Shown here one piece after another: positions 10,491 to 20,577 of a DNA stretch of 64,000 nt. Position numbers and translations under genes: made by a program. How positions within the stretch are numbered: position 1 is the first letter of the stretch; each line of letters opens with the position of its first letter. The stretch is from Pictodentalium vernedei (taxonomy: Eukaryota; Mollusca; Scaphopoda; Dentaliida; Dentaliidae): positions 149,304,285 to 149,368,284 of the forward strand of contig CM062293.1 of the NCBI GenBank assembly GCA_031216915.1, in the 5' to 3' direction. The notes beneath the pieces were generated by a model. It did not search any database, was not told the DNA's origin, and saw nothing but the letters and a program-made list of their open reading frames with translations.

Positions 10491-10985
10491 TCTAAAATCA
10501 ACATGTTGCGAATCGCATCCAAGAACACAGAACTTCTACTTTTCTGGTGGAATAGCTCCACTTGTAAAACATGTTCAAACACACCTCGAATGGAATATTT
10601 GTCAAGAGTGTACAGCATAACCATTCTTTGAGTTTTATTTCGCATTTGTAAAAATGCCATCTCGACAATCCGTGCACGTCAGTGACTTCAGTCGAACCAC
10701 CTTTAAGACAGGCATGATGTAGATTTGGAAAAGTTAAGATTCTCGTTTTCCAACGAGATGGAGCTGATGGGAAAATTTCAGACGTAGTAGGGACCTATTT
10801 GTGGTAATCATATAATAACTGGGTTTTTTTATCGCATCGCTTGCACTGCTCGTGTCCAATGTGGTATGGGCTCCCCAAGCAGTTGCCTACCCTTATGTTT
10901 CCTTTGATACAGCACAGTCGCCGTGGACTGATCGCAACCCACGCGTGGGCAGTAATGTCCACGCATGCGTTTTATCATGTTATAA
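10491..10985. other. Unassigned sequence
   Basis: Short frames here have no recognisable similarity and overlap on both strands. Nothing supportable. Confidence 0.45.
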
Positions 10986-11063
10986 AATCATCATCAGGAA
11001 AATTTCAATTAATGAAGCACCGGGTTGTACCCTGTGCTTCATTAATTAAATTTTTGATGATTA
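10986..11063. repeat. Palindrome
   Basis: AATCATCATC...TTCAATTAATGAAGCA then a CGGGTTGTACCCTG centre, mirrored by TGCTTCATTAATTAAA and GATGATT. Confidence 0.8.
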
Positions 11064-11094
11064 TTCCTCCTATAATTGGAGCGGTGATGGGTCG

Positions 11095-11473
11095 GCGGTG
11101 TGTGGTAACCGGTTCTCCTCAGATTACCGAAGGTAAGCAACGTCGAGGCCAAACAGTAAGTCCTTGGATGGGTGACCATCTTCGCGATCGATTCGGACTC
11201 CCACGTTGTGTCCTTGGGCAATGCACTTAACCCCGATTGTCCACATGGGGGCACGATGACGCCGTGTACTAAGGCGTACTGCACGTCGATGGTGCTCATG
11301 TTGTCAATCAATCTAACCCTGCCTTTGCTGCAGTGCGGAGTTACGATGTTTGGGGAGCTGCCTGCTTCTCGTCGTTGCTTCGTGGTTCTCTCCGGGTACT
11401 CCGGCTTCCTCCACCCATAAAACTGTCAGCGTTACGATATGACCTTGGCTGTTAAAGTGTCGTTAAACCTTAA

Positions 11474-11521
<48 letters not shown>
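11095..11521 (+). mobile_element. SINE-1 with 5S-rRNA-derived head
   Basis: The head at about 11112-11182 reads CTCAGATTACCGAAGGTAAG, CAACGTCGAGG and TCCTTGGATGGGTGACCATC. It follows 5S rRNA in order (CTGATCTCGGAAGCTAAGCA, GTCGGG, TACTTGGATGGGAGACCGCC), including the 5S internal promoter region. The body is SINE-1 (TTGTGTCCTTGGGCAATGCA, TACTGCACGTCGATGGTGC, TTCTCTCCGGGTACTCCGGC). The tail is GTCGTTAAACCTTAATAAAT followed by (AAAT)n to 11521. It is degraded but full-length. Confidence 0.8.
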
Positions 11522-11522
11522 A

Positions 11523-12081
11523 GATCCTCCTATGATTCATGTTGGCAACCTAATATTATTGCGTCTGTGGAAATATTGCCTACGCCAGTCCACGGTGGTC
11601 GTACTGTAGTTCTACCACTCAAGGGGCGAGGACTACTTGTTGGGTTTGTCAATGCAGAGAGGACTTGAGACTGACGTTGATGTTAAGAGATTGTTTCCAT
11701 TAGAGGCAACCAGTTAACGAACTGTTACGAACAATTCACAGAAAGTGTTTACGTGGGTGCTTTTTGCCGCGAGCCCTAAAAGCTAAACTCACAAGTGCAC
11801 CTTATTGTGAATAGAATGACCTTCATCCGCTGATGCATTATCTTAATCGTATGCAAACCTGGGTTCTGATTCGTCCTTCGGAGTGTAATTTGTTTATTCA
11901 GTATCTTCATTGGATTTCCAAAATGCATATTGTCTTAGGCCAAAGGATTTCTCAATGCAATTTTAAGGGATCATGAAATTTCTAAAGAAAAGTTGATACA
12001 ACTGATAAAACCGATAAACTACCTATGCAGAAAATATTCGTATGTTCTATGTATTACTTCGCTGGAATGCTTCATTCCGAT
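11523..12081. other. Unassigned sequence
   Basis: No supported gene or repeat. Confidence 0.45.
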
Positions 12082-12337
12082 TTAACCCTTTACCTAACCT
12101 GAAAAGCAGACGACACTTGCAAAAATAATTCTTGAATAACTAATTTTTTTCATTTTTTGTCTCAAAAACATAGGTTACGACCCCTCATTGGAACGAGCTC
12201 GTCGAGCTCGTTCCAATGAGGGGTCATAACCTATGTTTTTGAGACAAAAAATGAAATGAAAAAATAATGAAAATTAATTGACGATTTCTGTGAATACCGC
12301 TGGCCGGTTTTGGCCGTTACGTTGGGTAAAGGGTTAA
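12082..12337. mobile_element. PalA MITE (TTAA-flanked palindrome)
   Basis: Bounded by TTAA at 12082-12085 and 12334-12337. Ends are CCCTTTACCTAACCTGAAAA and CCGTTACGTTGGGTAAAGGG. The centre is a near-perfect palindrome of about 90 bp: TTGTCTCAAAAACATAGGTT, GACCCCTCATTGGAACGAGC, TCGTCGAGCTCG, then complements. No ORF, so non-autonomous. TTAA plus CCC...GGG termini fit a piggyBac-type transposase. Confidence 0.9.
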
Positions 12338-13258
12338 TGGCGTTATGACGTACCATTAAGCAAATGAAATACCTAACCGAGCCGCCATCTCACCCAGCTC
12401 GAGCTATACCTCAGCTGAGAAATTTACTGAATGTTATCTGAGTGCTGCTAAAATTCATCAAAAATGTTGTAAACGTTGTCAGTTGTCCGTAAAGGGCATT
12501 TGTGATGCAGGTTGTACATATAAACGTTTGTCAGCACAGATCAAATAACATAGTTCAGTTGTAAACGAAACAAAATGACTTGCAGAGATTGATTACGCCG
12601 CTCACAACGTATTTCACCCTTAGGTTCCGCTCCACAGTTTTCCAGGCATACACTCTCTTCGAATGCAAATATTCTGTAACTCCGTTATCTGACCCGTAAC
12701 ATATATTGCATTTCCTAAATCCACTAAAAACATATAATACTATCTGACGAAGTAGAAATAAATAATCTGAATGTGGGTGAAATAATTTATTGTCAAAGGC
12801 AAGACTTCAATCTGCAAAGCTGAAGGAAAAAATGTCGATAACAGTTATTTTCAGCCACCCAGCATCCTCAACAGCAGAATTTCCCCACTATCCCCACTAA
12901 CCTAACCCCAGAGCATATAACCCCCGGTTCTAAAATGTGAAAAAATTCCATGTTTCCGTCTCATTTTTTAGTTACATGCCTGGTAACAAACCCGTGTAAA
13001 AATGACATTTTAAAAAATTGCCGATTTTTCGAAGCCACTGTTTCTCATAATTCATCTGTTAATTTACCTTTATACATCAGACTTCAACTTTAGGGCCAAA
13101 ACTTCAAATTCTCTTGTCCAACAAACAGCCTTATGTAATCATATATCTGATACTAAAAATATATCTCCAATTTACATGGCATTAGTTTCAACATATACCC
13201 TATGTTTAGAATTTCATAGTGCTAAACTGCAGAGTGGAACGTAAAGTGCCTCAGATTA
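12338..13258. other. Unassigned AT-rich sequence
   Basis: No coding frame, hairpin or repeat match that I can support. Confidence 0.45.
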
Positions 13259-13308
13259 TGTTGTACGACAATAACTACCGTTTAAGCATGTACACGGCAG
13301 CAGATGAC

Positions 13309-13558
13309 TTAACCCTTTATCCATCGCAGACGATATCAGAATTTATTATTTTAAATATAATTTTTTAAAATTTTACAAAAAATTTCAATAAAACCATACC
13401 ATGTGACCCCTCATTGGAACGAGCTCAAATGGCTCGTTCCAATGAGGGGTCACATGATATGGTTTTGTTGAAAAATTTTGAAAAATTAATTTTTTTTCAA
13501 CTGCTCAATTTGCATATTACGCGGGCGGATGCGCGCGATTCGTTACGTAAAGGGTTAA
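13309..13558. mobile_element. PalB MITE
   Basis: TTAA at 13309 and 13555. The ends (CCCTTTATCCATCGCAGACG and CGATTCGTTACGTAAAGGG) resemble PalA ends. The arms are different (CAATAAAACCATACCATG). The hairpin core GTGACCCCTCATTGGAACGA is shared with PalA. Confidence 0.9.
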
Positions 13559-13649
13559 CAGTGTTTCTACATCATTGTTGGTCGTTCATTTAATCCCTAA
13601 CCTCATGATTAATTTTTACGACAATAACTACCGTTGTTTATACGTGTAC

Positions 13650-13710
13650 ACAGCCATTGTGCATAAGTATGTGACCTTAAACACCAATAAATAAATAAAT
13701 AATAAATTAT
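13650..13710 (+). repeat. SINE-1/G tail fragment
   Basis: GCCATTGTGCATAAGTATGT, GACCTTAAACACCAATAAAT and ATAAATAA: only the 3' tail is present, as in a strongly 5'-truncated insertion. Confidence 0.75.
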
Positions 13711-13834
13711 ATGCTGCAGATGACTTAACAATATTTCCGCATCATCGCTGGCTGCCTCTGCAGACAGCCAACAATGATGTGAAACCTTGTCCAAATACAG
13801 CCAGCCGATAGAATTCTTAAGGGAGACTATACAT

Positions 13835-14115
13835 GAGGCCAACTTTTTTCAAAGCAATATAAAAGTGGCAGTTATGGCTGTATGGGTATTTAAGGTATAG
13901 CCGTTTAATGTTTCTTTCAGCATCTTTGTCTATACCGTGGTCGCAACAGAGGTACGAAGGCACGTTTGGCTAATCCATTATTTCTATCCTGCCCTCGTTA
14001 GAGGATTTCCACCCCATGCGTTGGTTCTGGATTCTTTTTTACCAGTAAAGTAAAATGTCTTTACCACAGTAAATAAGCACTGTTTCACTTCCAGGGGTTC
14101 TCACACGGGCGTGTG
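13835..14115 (-). repeat. Decayed repeat G copy
   Basis: It shares TTTACCAGTAAA, CCACAGTAAATAAGCACTG, TTCACTTCCAGGGGTTCTCA and the GAGGATTTCCACCCCATGCG block with the copies at 10.3 and 42.1 kb. The tail end is lost. Confidence 0.6.
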
Positions 14116-14505
14116 TGGAATGCCTATAATACCAAAACTATTGGCCGTAGTACTTCTTCACACTGCAACACAAGGCATATACAATGGAGAGAAGATAGTA
14201 ACTGACTTCTGCAATTTTCAAAACAATTTCCAAAAATTAATGCACCATTGAGGGAAGACAACACAACAAAACCTTTGGGGGTGTTGACAGGGAACTATAT
14301 ACTTTCTCCACTTCTGCTCGTCAAAGAAAAAATGATTAAGAAATAATTCTAACAAGAACACTGGCCCATACACGTTTCACACAACATAGAGCACCAAAAT
14401 GGTCGCCAATATAGGGTCTACACACGCTACAAATGCCCCAGATTCTCCCGTAGAGCACTAAATTTAGCATAATTTACTCGGGGTGTGGGGAAGCTATTCT
14501 TAACT
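14116..14505. other. Unassigned sequence
   Basis: No supported feature. Confidence 0.4.
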
Positions 14506-14625
14506 AGGACCCTCTGGCCGTTGCCCCCCTCCTCCCGCTTCCCTCCATTAAGCCCCTCTCCGGTCGTTACCTCTCCTTGAAGGGAAGTGGGAGGAGAGGC
14601 AACGACCGAAGGGTCCTATTTAGGA
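14506..14625. repeat. C/G-rich palindrome
   Basis: TAGGACCCTCTGGCCGTTGC...CTCCTCCCGCTTCCCTCC is mirrored by GGGAAGTGGGAGGAGAGGCA, ACGACCGAAGGGTCCTA. A second, internal complement lies at 14555-14575. Confidence 0.8.
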
Positions 14626-15194
14626 CTAGGGGAGGTCCCCTAAACCCCACACAACGGCCTTTCAAATATATCAACTCCATCAAACCCGGTAGGGCACCTC
14701 CTATATTGGAACCCTGGCTATTCGCCAGTAGTATATGCAGACAAAGTTATGAATTCACCGTTTACAGATTCAAGTGTGGCAAAAATGGCAGTGAGGTGGC
14801 AAAACCCCGAAAATTCCTAATAAGAATTCTTACAATATTATACATAATTTAGCAAATGGATCGATCGTTGTGCCTTTGTGAGCAGGTTCTAAAATAATTT
14901 AACCATCCGTCACAACAGGTTTTTTAAGATTATTTCGTCTTTAAACTACAACAATGCGCCATCTGCAACGCTAAAGCTTTGCAGATCATAGTTGCACCTA
15001 GCTGAACTCAAACTACGATTAATGGGTCCTCCAAGCCGATGTGTTGTCAATTATACGTGGCAAGCTCGTAGACTTCTTTTTCGCAAGGTTAAGCAGACTT
15101 CTTTTTCGTAAGAATTTATGCATATCACCGGTCGATAAATTTGAATACACATTCTCTGTCCACTTCCACAAGGCCACAAGCAGAAGGTTGTTGT
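14626..15194. other. Unassigned sequence
   Basis: No recognised gene. The short minus-strand frames lack similarity and codon structure that I can defend. Confidence 0.4.
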
Positions 15195-15470
15195 ATAACC
15201 CTTTATCCGACGTAACGGCCACAAAAAAACAAAAAAAAAAAACAAAAAAAAAACAGCGCTATTCTCAAAATTCGCCAATTAACTTTCATTATTTTTTTCA
15301 TTTTTTGTCTCAAAAACATTGGTTATGACACCTCATTAGAACGAGCTCGTCAAGTTCGTTCCAATGAGGGGGTCATAACCTATTTTTTGAGACAAAAAAT
15401 GAAAGCAAATAGTTATTCAAGAATTTTCTTTACAAGTGTCGTCTGCTTTTCATGTTAGGTAAAGGGTTAA
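15195..15470. mobile_element. PalA MITE, diverged
   Basis: The left site is ATAA rather than TTAA; right TTAA at 15467. The core is intact with several mismatches (CATTAGAACGAG on the left, CGTTCCAATGAG on the right). A poly-A-rich insertion lies at 15224-15255. Confidence 0.85.
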
Positions 15471-15964
15471 TGAAGAAACCGTTACCTTTTCTCTGGTGAA
15501 ATATTCACCACTTTAATTCGTATTCAGAGCATTGTTGAAATTTAAAAAAAAAAAAAAATGTCCGAAGTTTTATTGGACGATCCCCTTAAGCAAAAACACG
15601 AACAGTGATCATTCTTATTTGTTATATCGACACAGAAAATCAGTCTACTTTGTCAAGGACTCGGGACTCTGTTTTCCTAGTGTCTGGCGGGTATCCAACT
15701 CGCAGGATCGTTAACGGAAGAAAACACCCATGGACACGAATTTGAATAGATAGTAATACGTTTTTTATGGATAGCGTGTTAACAAAAGTAAGAGTACCAC
15801 ATACAGACGTCTAGAAATTTTACATTATATGGTTGACGCGGACATCTGGGTGTCATAACCAGTTTGACAACTGTCTTTGAAAGTACTTTGAACCTTTATA
15901 AACAATGCTCTATTTATCATATTGGTAGTTTGTATACACCAATTCTGGAGTATCAATCGTATAT
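15471..15964. other. Unassigned sequence
   Basis: No supported feature; contains a 14-bp A run near 15545. Confidence 0.4.
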
Positions 15965-16216
15965 TTAACCCTTTACCTAATGTAACGGCCAAAATCGGCC
16001 AGCGCTATTCTCAAAAATCGCCACTTAATTTTCATTATTTTGTTCATTTTTTGTCTCAAAAACATAGGTTATGACCCCTCGTTGGAACGAGCTCGTCGAG
16101 CTCGTTCCAACGAGGGGTCATAACCTATGTTTTTGAGACAAAAAATGAACAAAATTAGTTATTCCAGAATTATTTTTGCAAGTGTCGTCTGCTTTTCAGG
16201 TTAGGTAAAGGGTTAA
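15965..16216. mobile_element. PalA MITE
   Basis: TTAA at 15965 and 16213. Near-perfect central palindrome with CCCCTCGTTGGAACGAGCTC and its exact complement. Confidence 0.92.
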
Positions 16217-16267
16217 TATTCAAATTACAAAGGCTGATACGGACACACTGGACTGGGGCAGGTGGTG

Positions 16268-16885
16268 CGATATATTTATTTATTTATTGGTGTTTAACCC
16301 TTTACCAAAACGCAGACGATATCAAAATTTATTATTTTAAATACCATTTTTATAATTTTTCAAAAAAGTTCAACAAAGCCATATCATGTGACCTCTCGTT
16401 GGAACGAGCTCGACGAGCTCGTTCCAATGAGGGGTCACACGATATGGTTTTGTTGAAATTTTTTTGTAAAAAAATATTTATTCAACTGCTGAATTTGCAT
16501 ATTACGAGGACGGATGCGACCGATTCGTTGGGTAAAGGGTTAAGGTTACAAACTTATGCATAATGGCTCATCGTGACCGTGACAGGTTTACGGGTTGAGA
16601 AAGAAGGAGTACCCGGAGAGAACCACTCGACGAGCAACTGTCAGCTCCTCAACATTCTAACTCTGTTCAAGCTCCGCTCAAGCAGGATTACAGCGGTTGA
16701 AGACACGTGCACCATCGACGTGCAGTACGCCTTAGTACACGGTGTTATCGTGCCCCCATGTAGGCAACCGGGATAAAGTGCCTTGCCCAACGACAAAGCG
16801 CGAGTCGTCTCGGAATGGGATAGAACTCGTGACCTCTAGCACAGAAGTCCAACCGTCTACCACAGAGCCACCGCACTCTGCAAAA
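16268..16885 (-). mobile_element. SINE-1, tRNA head, interrupted by PalB
   Basis: On the minus strand the tRNA-like head starts near 16885 (GGTGGCTCTGTGGTAGACGG as A box; GGTCACGAGTTCTATCCC as B box). It is followed by the SINE-1 body (GCCTTGCCCAACGACAAAGC complement, CATCGACGTGCAGTACGCC complement). The tail class shared with repeat G (GGTGTTTAA...GGTTACA...ATGGCTCATCGTGACC) is split by PalB at 16294-16543. Confidence 0.85.
16294..16543. mobile_element. PalB MITE nested in a SINE tail
   Basis: TTAA at 16294 and 16540. The flanks join to TGGTGTTTAAGGTTACA, matching the uninterrupted TGGTGTTTAAGGTCACA at 10259-10275, so a single TTAA was duplicated on insertion. Confidence 0.93.
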
Positions 16886-17192
16886 CTGATGTCAAAATAT
16901 CAAAACAGAAAGGTACAATTCATTCCAATAAAACAAACGGGAATTTAACCTATTCAGTCTTTTGTGACCCAGCTCTGTCAGAACAGGCCTAAATTGGAGG
17001 AATTCCTACTTGCTTTATTGGAAAAAAAGCTCGATGAAATTTGGCATCAGTGTGCAGAGAGTTAATTTAGCGAAGGCCATTGTTGTTTTTCTTTGAGTTT
17101 TACAATAACTTTCAGCAACTATATCTATATCACGACCTCAACAAAAGTATATCGAGATCAGCCAATCCTCTATAATTACGATGCTTGATTTA
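16841..17192 (+). repeat. Inverted duplicate of 28814-29163
   Basis: About 350 bp, including part of the SINE head and about 305 bp of its upstream flank, recur in reverse complement. Shared strings include AATTGGAGGAATTCCTACTT (complement near 28995) and CTATATCTATATCACGACCT. Divergence is only a few percent. Confidence 0.9.
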
Positions 17193-17435
17193 ACCCCCTG
17201 CACTCTGATGTCGAGAATACTCGACACCTCCCCCACTCTAAGCCCCACCACACCTCCCTGTCATCCATGGTTATCCCCCCTGTGTTGTCAGAAATTCAGC
17301 AATTTAGATTTTGGTTGACAGAGCTCAATTGGAGCTCTGTCAACCAAAATCTAAATTGCTGAATTTCTGACAACACAGGGGGAATAACCATGGATGTCAA
17401 ATCAGACGTTTCGTCATCAGAGTGCAGGGGGTTAA
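17190..17435. mobile_element. PalC MITE (second TTAA palindrome family)
   Basis: TTAA at 17190 and 17432. TIR CCCCCTGCACTCTGATG / CATCAGAGTGCAGGGGG. Long central palindrome CTGTGTTGTCAGAAATTCAG, AATTTAGATTTTGGTTGACA, then GAGCTCAATTGGAGCTC and complements. Confidence 0.9.
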
Positions 17436-18203
17436 TGGACTCTCACCACAGGTGTTGGTTGCGGATTCTTCTAAACCATTCAATCATGGCGTGTCTGCCA
17501 CAGTAAAGAGGGGCAACTCCACTTCTCGAAATCCCCTAGCATAATATTTTTGTTATCGCTGGGTGTGGGATGGGCAAAACTCACCAGGTGAGAAAAATAT
17601 TTGACCCTGACACAAGGCTTGCCGAGTGTCTCGGTAAATATCTTTCCCCGATAGTGAGATTTTTCTATCCCATTCTTCAGCACTCGTCGTCAATGATTTT
17701 TTTTCCACTACATCCCCACATCAGGTCACAAAAATCAAAGCTCGTTCCAGTTATGGTCCCAAAGCTGTTTTCGAGGTAAAATGTGGACATTTTTGTTATT
17801 CAATAGTAACAAAAAGTTTTTTTGTTGTGAAAATCGAGTCTTCTTTAGTGAAAGTCACCTAGTAGTGTTGTGTAATGATTATCTTTGTTAGAAGGGGATG
17901 CACAGTTTTTTTAATCCAAAAGTTCAGAAACCCAAGAATGATTGCACGAGTAAATAAGACCTGTCATGCACGTGTCTGAAGAAAATAACTCTAATTTTGA
18001 GCGTTTTTATCACGAATGAACAAAGGAATTATCAAATGAATGGATAAACAGACCGGACAAACTCACGCCAGTTCTTCTTGTACTGCTGAGCTCTCGCATG
18101 CAGCGAAAAATGCATAGCCTGGAAAAACAAACATGCGAAACTGACCTTCTAAAATGTAAAGTCAATTCCAAAGGGACGAACATTCAAATTTCAAAACAAT
18201 CCG
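17436..18203. other. Repeat G scrap, degenerate palindrome and unassigned sequence
   Basis: 17440-17525 resembles the distal part of repeat G (CCACAGTAAAGAGGGGCAAC). 17557-17690 is a weak foldback (GGGATGG...GAGAAAAATATTT against AAATATCTTT...GATTTTTCTATCCC). Nothing is supported beyond 17700. Confidence 0.4.
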
Positions 18204-18455
18204 AGTTTGTTTGTTTATTTGGACTTAATGACACTTGAAACAGCCAGGGACACATCGTGTCGGACAGTTTTACAGGTGAGAGAAGTCGGAATTACAAGAG
18301 AAAAGCAGCGTCAAACAGCTATCAGACTCTTCAACTTACTCAATACAAGAAGAGCGGCTGAAGCATAGGGCCTCATCGACGTGAAGTTCGCCGAAGTACG
18401 CCTTAGTTCACAGCGTCACTGTGACCCCTACATGGGCAATCGAGATTTATACCAT
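18204..18455 (-). mobile_element. SINE-1 copy, head missing
   Basis: GTTTATTTGGACTTAATGAC tail complement, CGTGTCGGACAGTTTTACAG, CTCATCGACGTGAAGTTCGC and CCCTACATGGGCAATCGAGA are in the right order. The tRNA head and B box are absent. Confidence 0.75.
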
Positions 18456-18503
18456 GATTACCTAATCTACTATATATGAAAAGCCTGTGACATAAATTTT
18501 GGC

Positions 18504-18754
18504 TTAACCCTTTACCCAACGTAACGGCCAAAACCGGCCAGTGCTATTCTCAAAAATCGCCAATTAATTTTCATTATTTTTTCATTTTTTGTCTCAAAAA
18601 CATAGGTTATGACCCCTCGTTGGAACGAGCTCGTCGAGCTCGTTCCAACGAGGGGTCATAACCTATGTTTTTGAGACAAAAAATGAAAAACATTAGTTAT
18701 TCAAGAATTTTGTTTGCAAGTGTCGTCTGCTTTTCATGTTAGGTAAAGGGTTAA
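18504..18754. mobile_element. PalA MITE
   Basis: TTAA at 18504 and 18751. Ends are CCCTTTACCCAACGTAACGG and CATGTTAGGTAAAGGG. Central palindrome without visible mismatch over about 100 bp. Confidence 0.93.
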
Positions 18755-18767
18755 AACACCAACCATG

Positions 18768-19309
18768 GTGAACACGCCAGCAGTGTTAAGTTAAAATATA
18801 CACCTAGTCGAACTACATCCAAGTTGACCTTTGGTGACGTCGATCTGAATGCGAACTTGTCTACATTTATCGCACGTCGTCTCGCGAAGAGTGAAAGGGC
18901 AATTATTTATTACGTTTTTAAATGACTTTACCCCATAAAACACCAAAAATTAACAAACATGTGTTGTCTCATGTTAATAAAGCATCAATAACTCGAAATA
19001 GCAGGTTATTATGTTATTAAAATGAAAAGGGCCCCGTTTCTTTTTCTCTTTCGTTTCGGTTATAAAATTGACAGCGAAAGTACCGCCCACCGATGCTCAT
19101 GTAAAGAAAAACAAATTCGAACATATGTACGGCTGCTGCTCAGTAAAATCGAGAAAAAATACTAGCGACTGTTAATAATCTGACGATCATGGTAAAAATA
19201 AAATATACCCAAAGTAGCTTGGTGTACCAAGGCTCGTGGTTAACACCACTTCACCACATGTGGTGAATATTTGGTACGCCACGCTACTATGGGTATATTC
19301 TATATTAAC
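18768..19309 (-). repeat. Repeat J
   Basis: The reverse complement of this segment is found at 31619-32187 plus 35549-35570 (TCACCAAAGGTCAACTTGGA-type block, ACATATGT, GAGCAGCAGTCATACATATG, CGATCATGGTA). One end is a foldback starting AAAATATACCCAAAGTAGCT and closing TACTATGGGTATATTCTA. No ORF. Confidence 0.85.
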
Positions 19310-19449
19310 ACCTTGTATGCTACTGGCAGATATTCCCAACGAGGATAGTATTCCTCTTACCCCTGCAATAATGATAATTTAGGCACAATAATCAAATTCC
19401 CCCCTGTAAATTAAATGGATCTTTTGGCTTAGGATTCCTTAAGTTACAT

Positions 19450-19532
19450 ATGGATATATTTTTATCAAATTTAGTCATTGCTGCTTCATAGCAAACCGTG
19501 ACTACATTTGATGAAAATACTCAGCGGGTTAA
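19450..19532. repeat. Degenerate small foldback
   Basis: TTTATCAAATTTAGTCATTG, CTGCTTCATAGCA, GTGACTACATTTGATGAAAA: a degraded relative of the perfect stem at 38764-38799. Confidence 0.55.
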
Positions 19533-19796
19533 CCCTTTACCCAACGCAGACGTTATCAACATTTATTATTTTAAATATCATTTTTTCACATTTTTCAAAA
19601 CACTTCAACAAAACCATATCATGTTGCCCCTCGTTGGAACGCGCTCGACGAGCTCGTTCCAACGAGGGGTCACAAAATATGGTTTTATTGAAACTTATTG
19701 AAAAAATAATATTTTTACAAGTGCTGAATTTGCATATTACGCGGGCGGATGCGGCGGATGCGGCGGATGCGGCCGATTCGTTGGGTAAAGGGTTAA
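19529..19796. mobile_element. PalB MITE with expanded GGATGCGGC repeat
   Basis: TTAA at 19529 and 19793. The right arm carries three tandem GGATGCGGC units (19747-19773) where other copies have one. Confidence 0.92.
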
Positions 19797-19799
19797 GAG

Positions 19800-19915
19800 T
19801 TAAATGTTTTGCTCAAAGACACAACACAGTTATTGCTAGTCAGTATCGAACCATCGACCTTTCGGTTTAAAGTCCAGTGCCTTAACCACTGGACCACAGT
19901 GTCCCCAAATAATCC
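19800..19915 (-). repeat. SINE-1 tRNA-like head fragment
   Basis: On the minus strand: GGTCCAGTGGTTAAGGCACT, GGACTTTAAACCGAAAGG, TCGATGGTTCGATACTGACT, then TTGTGTCTTTGAGCAAAAC. A-box- and B-box-like blocks are clear. The rest of the SINE is missing. Confidence 0.75.
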
Positions 19916-20281
19916 GAGTGGTGTACAATGATGCAGCTGTCATACGTAACTGAATGCATAACTCCTAGAAACGGAGTTCGTTGAGAAATTCCTCATGTGT
20001 ATACATAAAACAACAGTGTCGCATGTTGTTTATTCGTTGAATTGGTAATTAATTTTTTTTCGCTAACAGGACATTTCTGCCAATTATCTAGGATAAAATG
20101 GACTTTAAGGAAATGTCTCAGTTCATGGCTGTTTACGCAACAATAGTTAGGATAGGCTGCCTGTTATCTCCAAAAGCACATCCATGTGTTTTTTCGCCTT
20201 CTATTTGTTTCTCTTCACGTATTGTTTCAAAAATGCATGTCAGTTTTTTTCTCGAATCGTGTTATCTGTTTGTATACTATT
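19916..20281. other. Unassigned sequence
   Basis: The 91-codon plus-strand frame at 20098 has no recognisable feature and runs into PalA sequence, so I do not call it. Confidence 0.4.
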
Positions 20282-20549
20282 TTAACACTTTACCAAAACG
20301 AACAACAGACGACACGTTTAACCAAATTTCTTGGATAACTAAAAATATTCAAATTTTCCTCCAAAACTTATAGCTTGTGGCTCCTCATTGGAACGAGTTC
20401 CTCGAGGTCGTTCAAACGAGGGGTTATAAGCTGTATTTTTGGAGACAAAAATTGAAGAAAAAAACCCAAAAGTGCGGATGGCGATTTTGGGAAACAGCAG
20501 TACCGGCCGTATATGACCGTTATGTTGGAAATGTTGGGAAAAGGGCTAA
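20282..20549. mobile_element. PalA MITE, decayed
   Basis: TTAA at 20282, mutated CTAA at 20546. The core TGGCTCCTCATTGGAACGAG...CGTTCAAACGAGGGGTTATA has several mismatches. Confidence 0.8.
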
Positions 20550-20577
20550 CTAATAATTGAAAGACTGTCTGGAAATG

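Larger units (their letters stand above)
13260..13775 (+). repeat. Local duplication with one filled and one empty TTAA site
   Basis: ACGACAATAACTACCGTT...GTGTACACGGCA...GCAGATGACTTAA(CAGTGTTTCTACATCATTG) at 13265-13600 is repeated at 13617-13775. The first copy carries PalB at its TTAA. The second keeps a single TTAA (13725-13728) but has a SINE-1-type tail inserted at 13655-13710. Confidence 0.8.
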
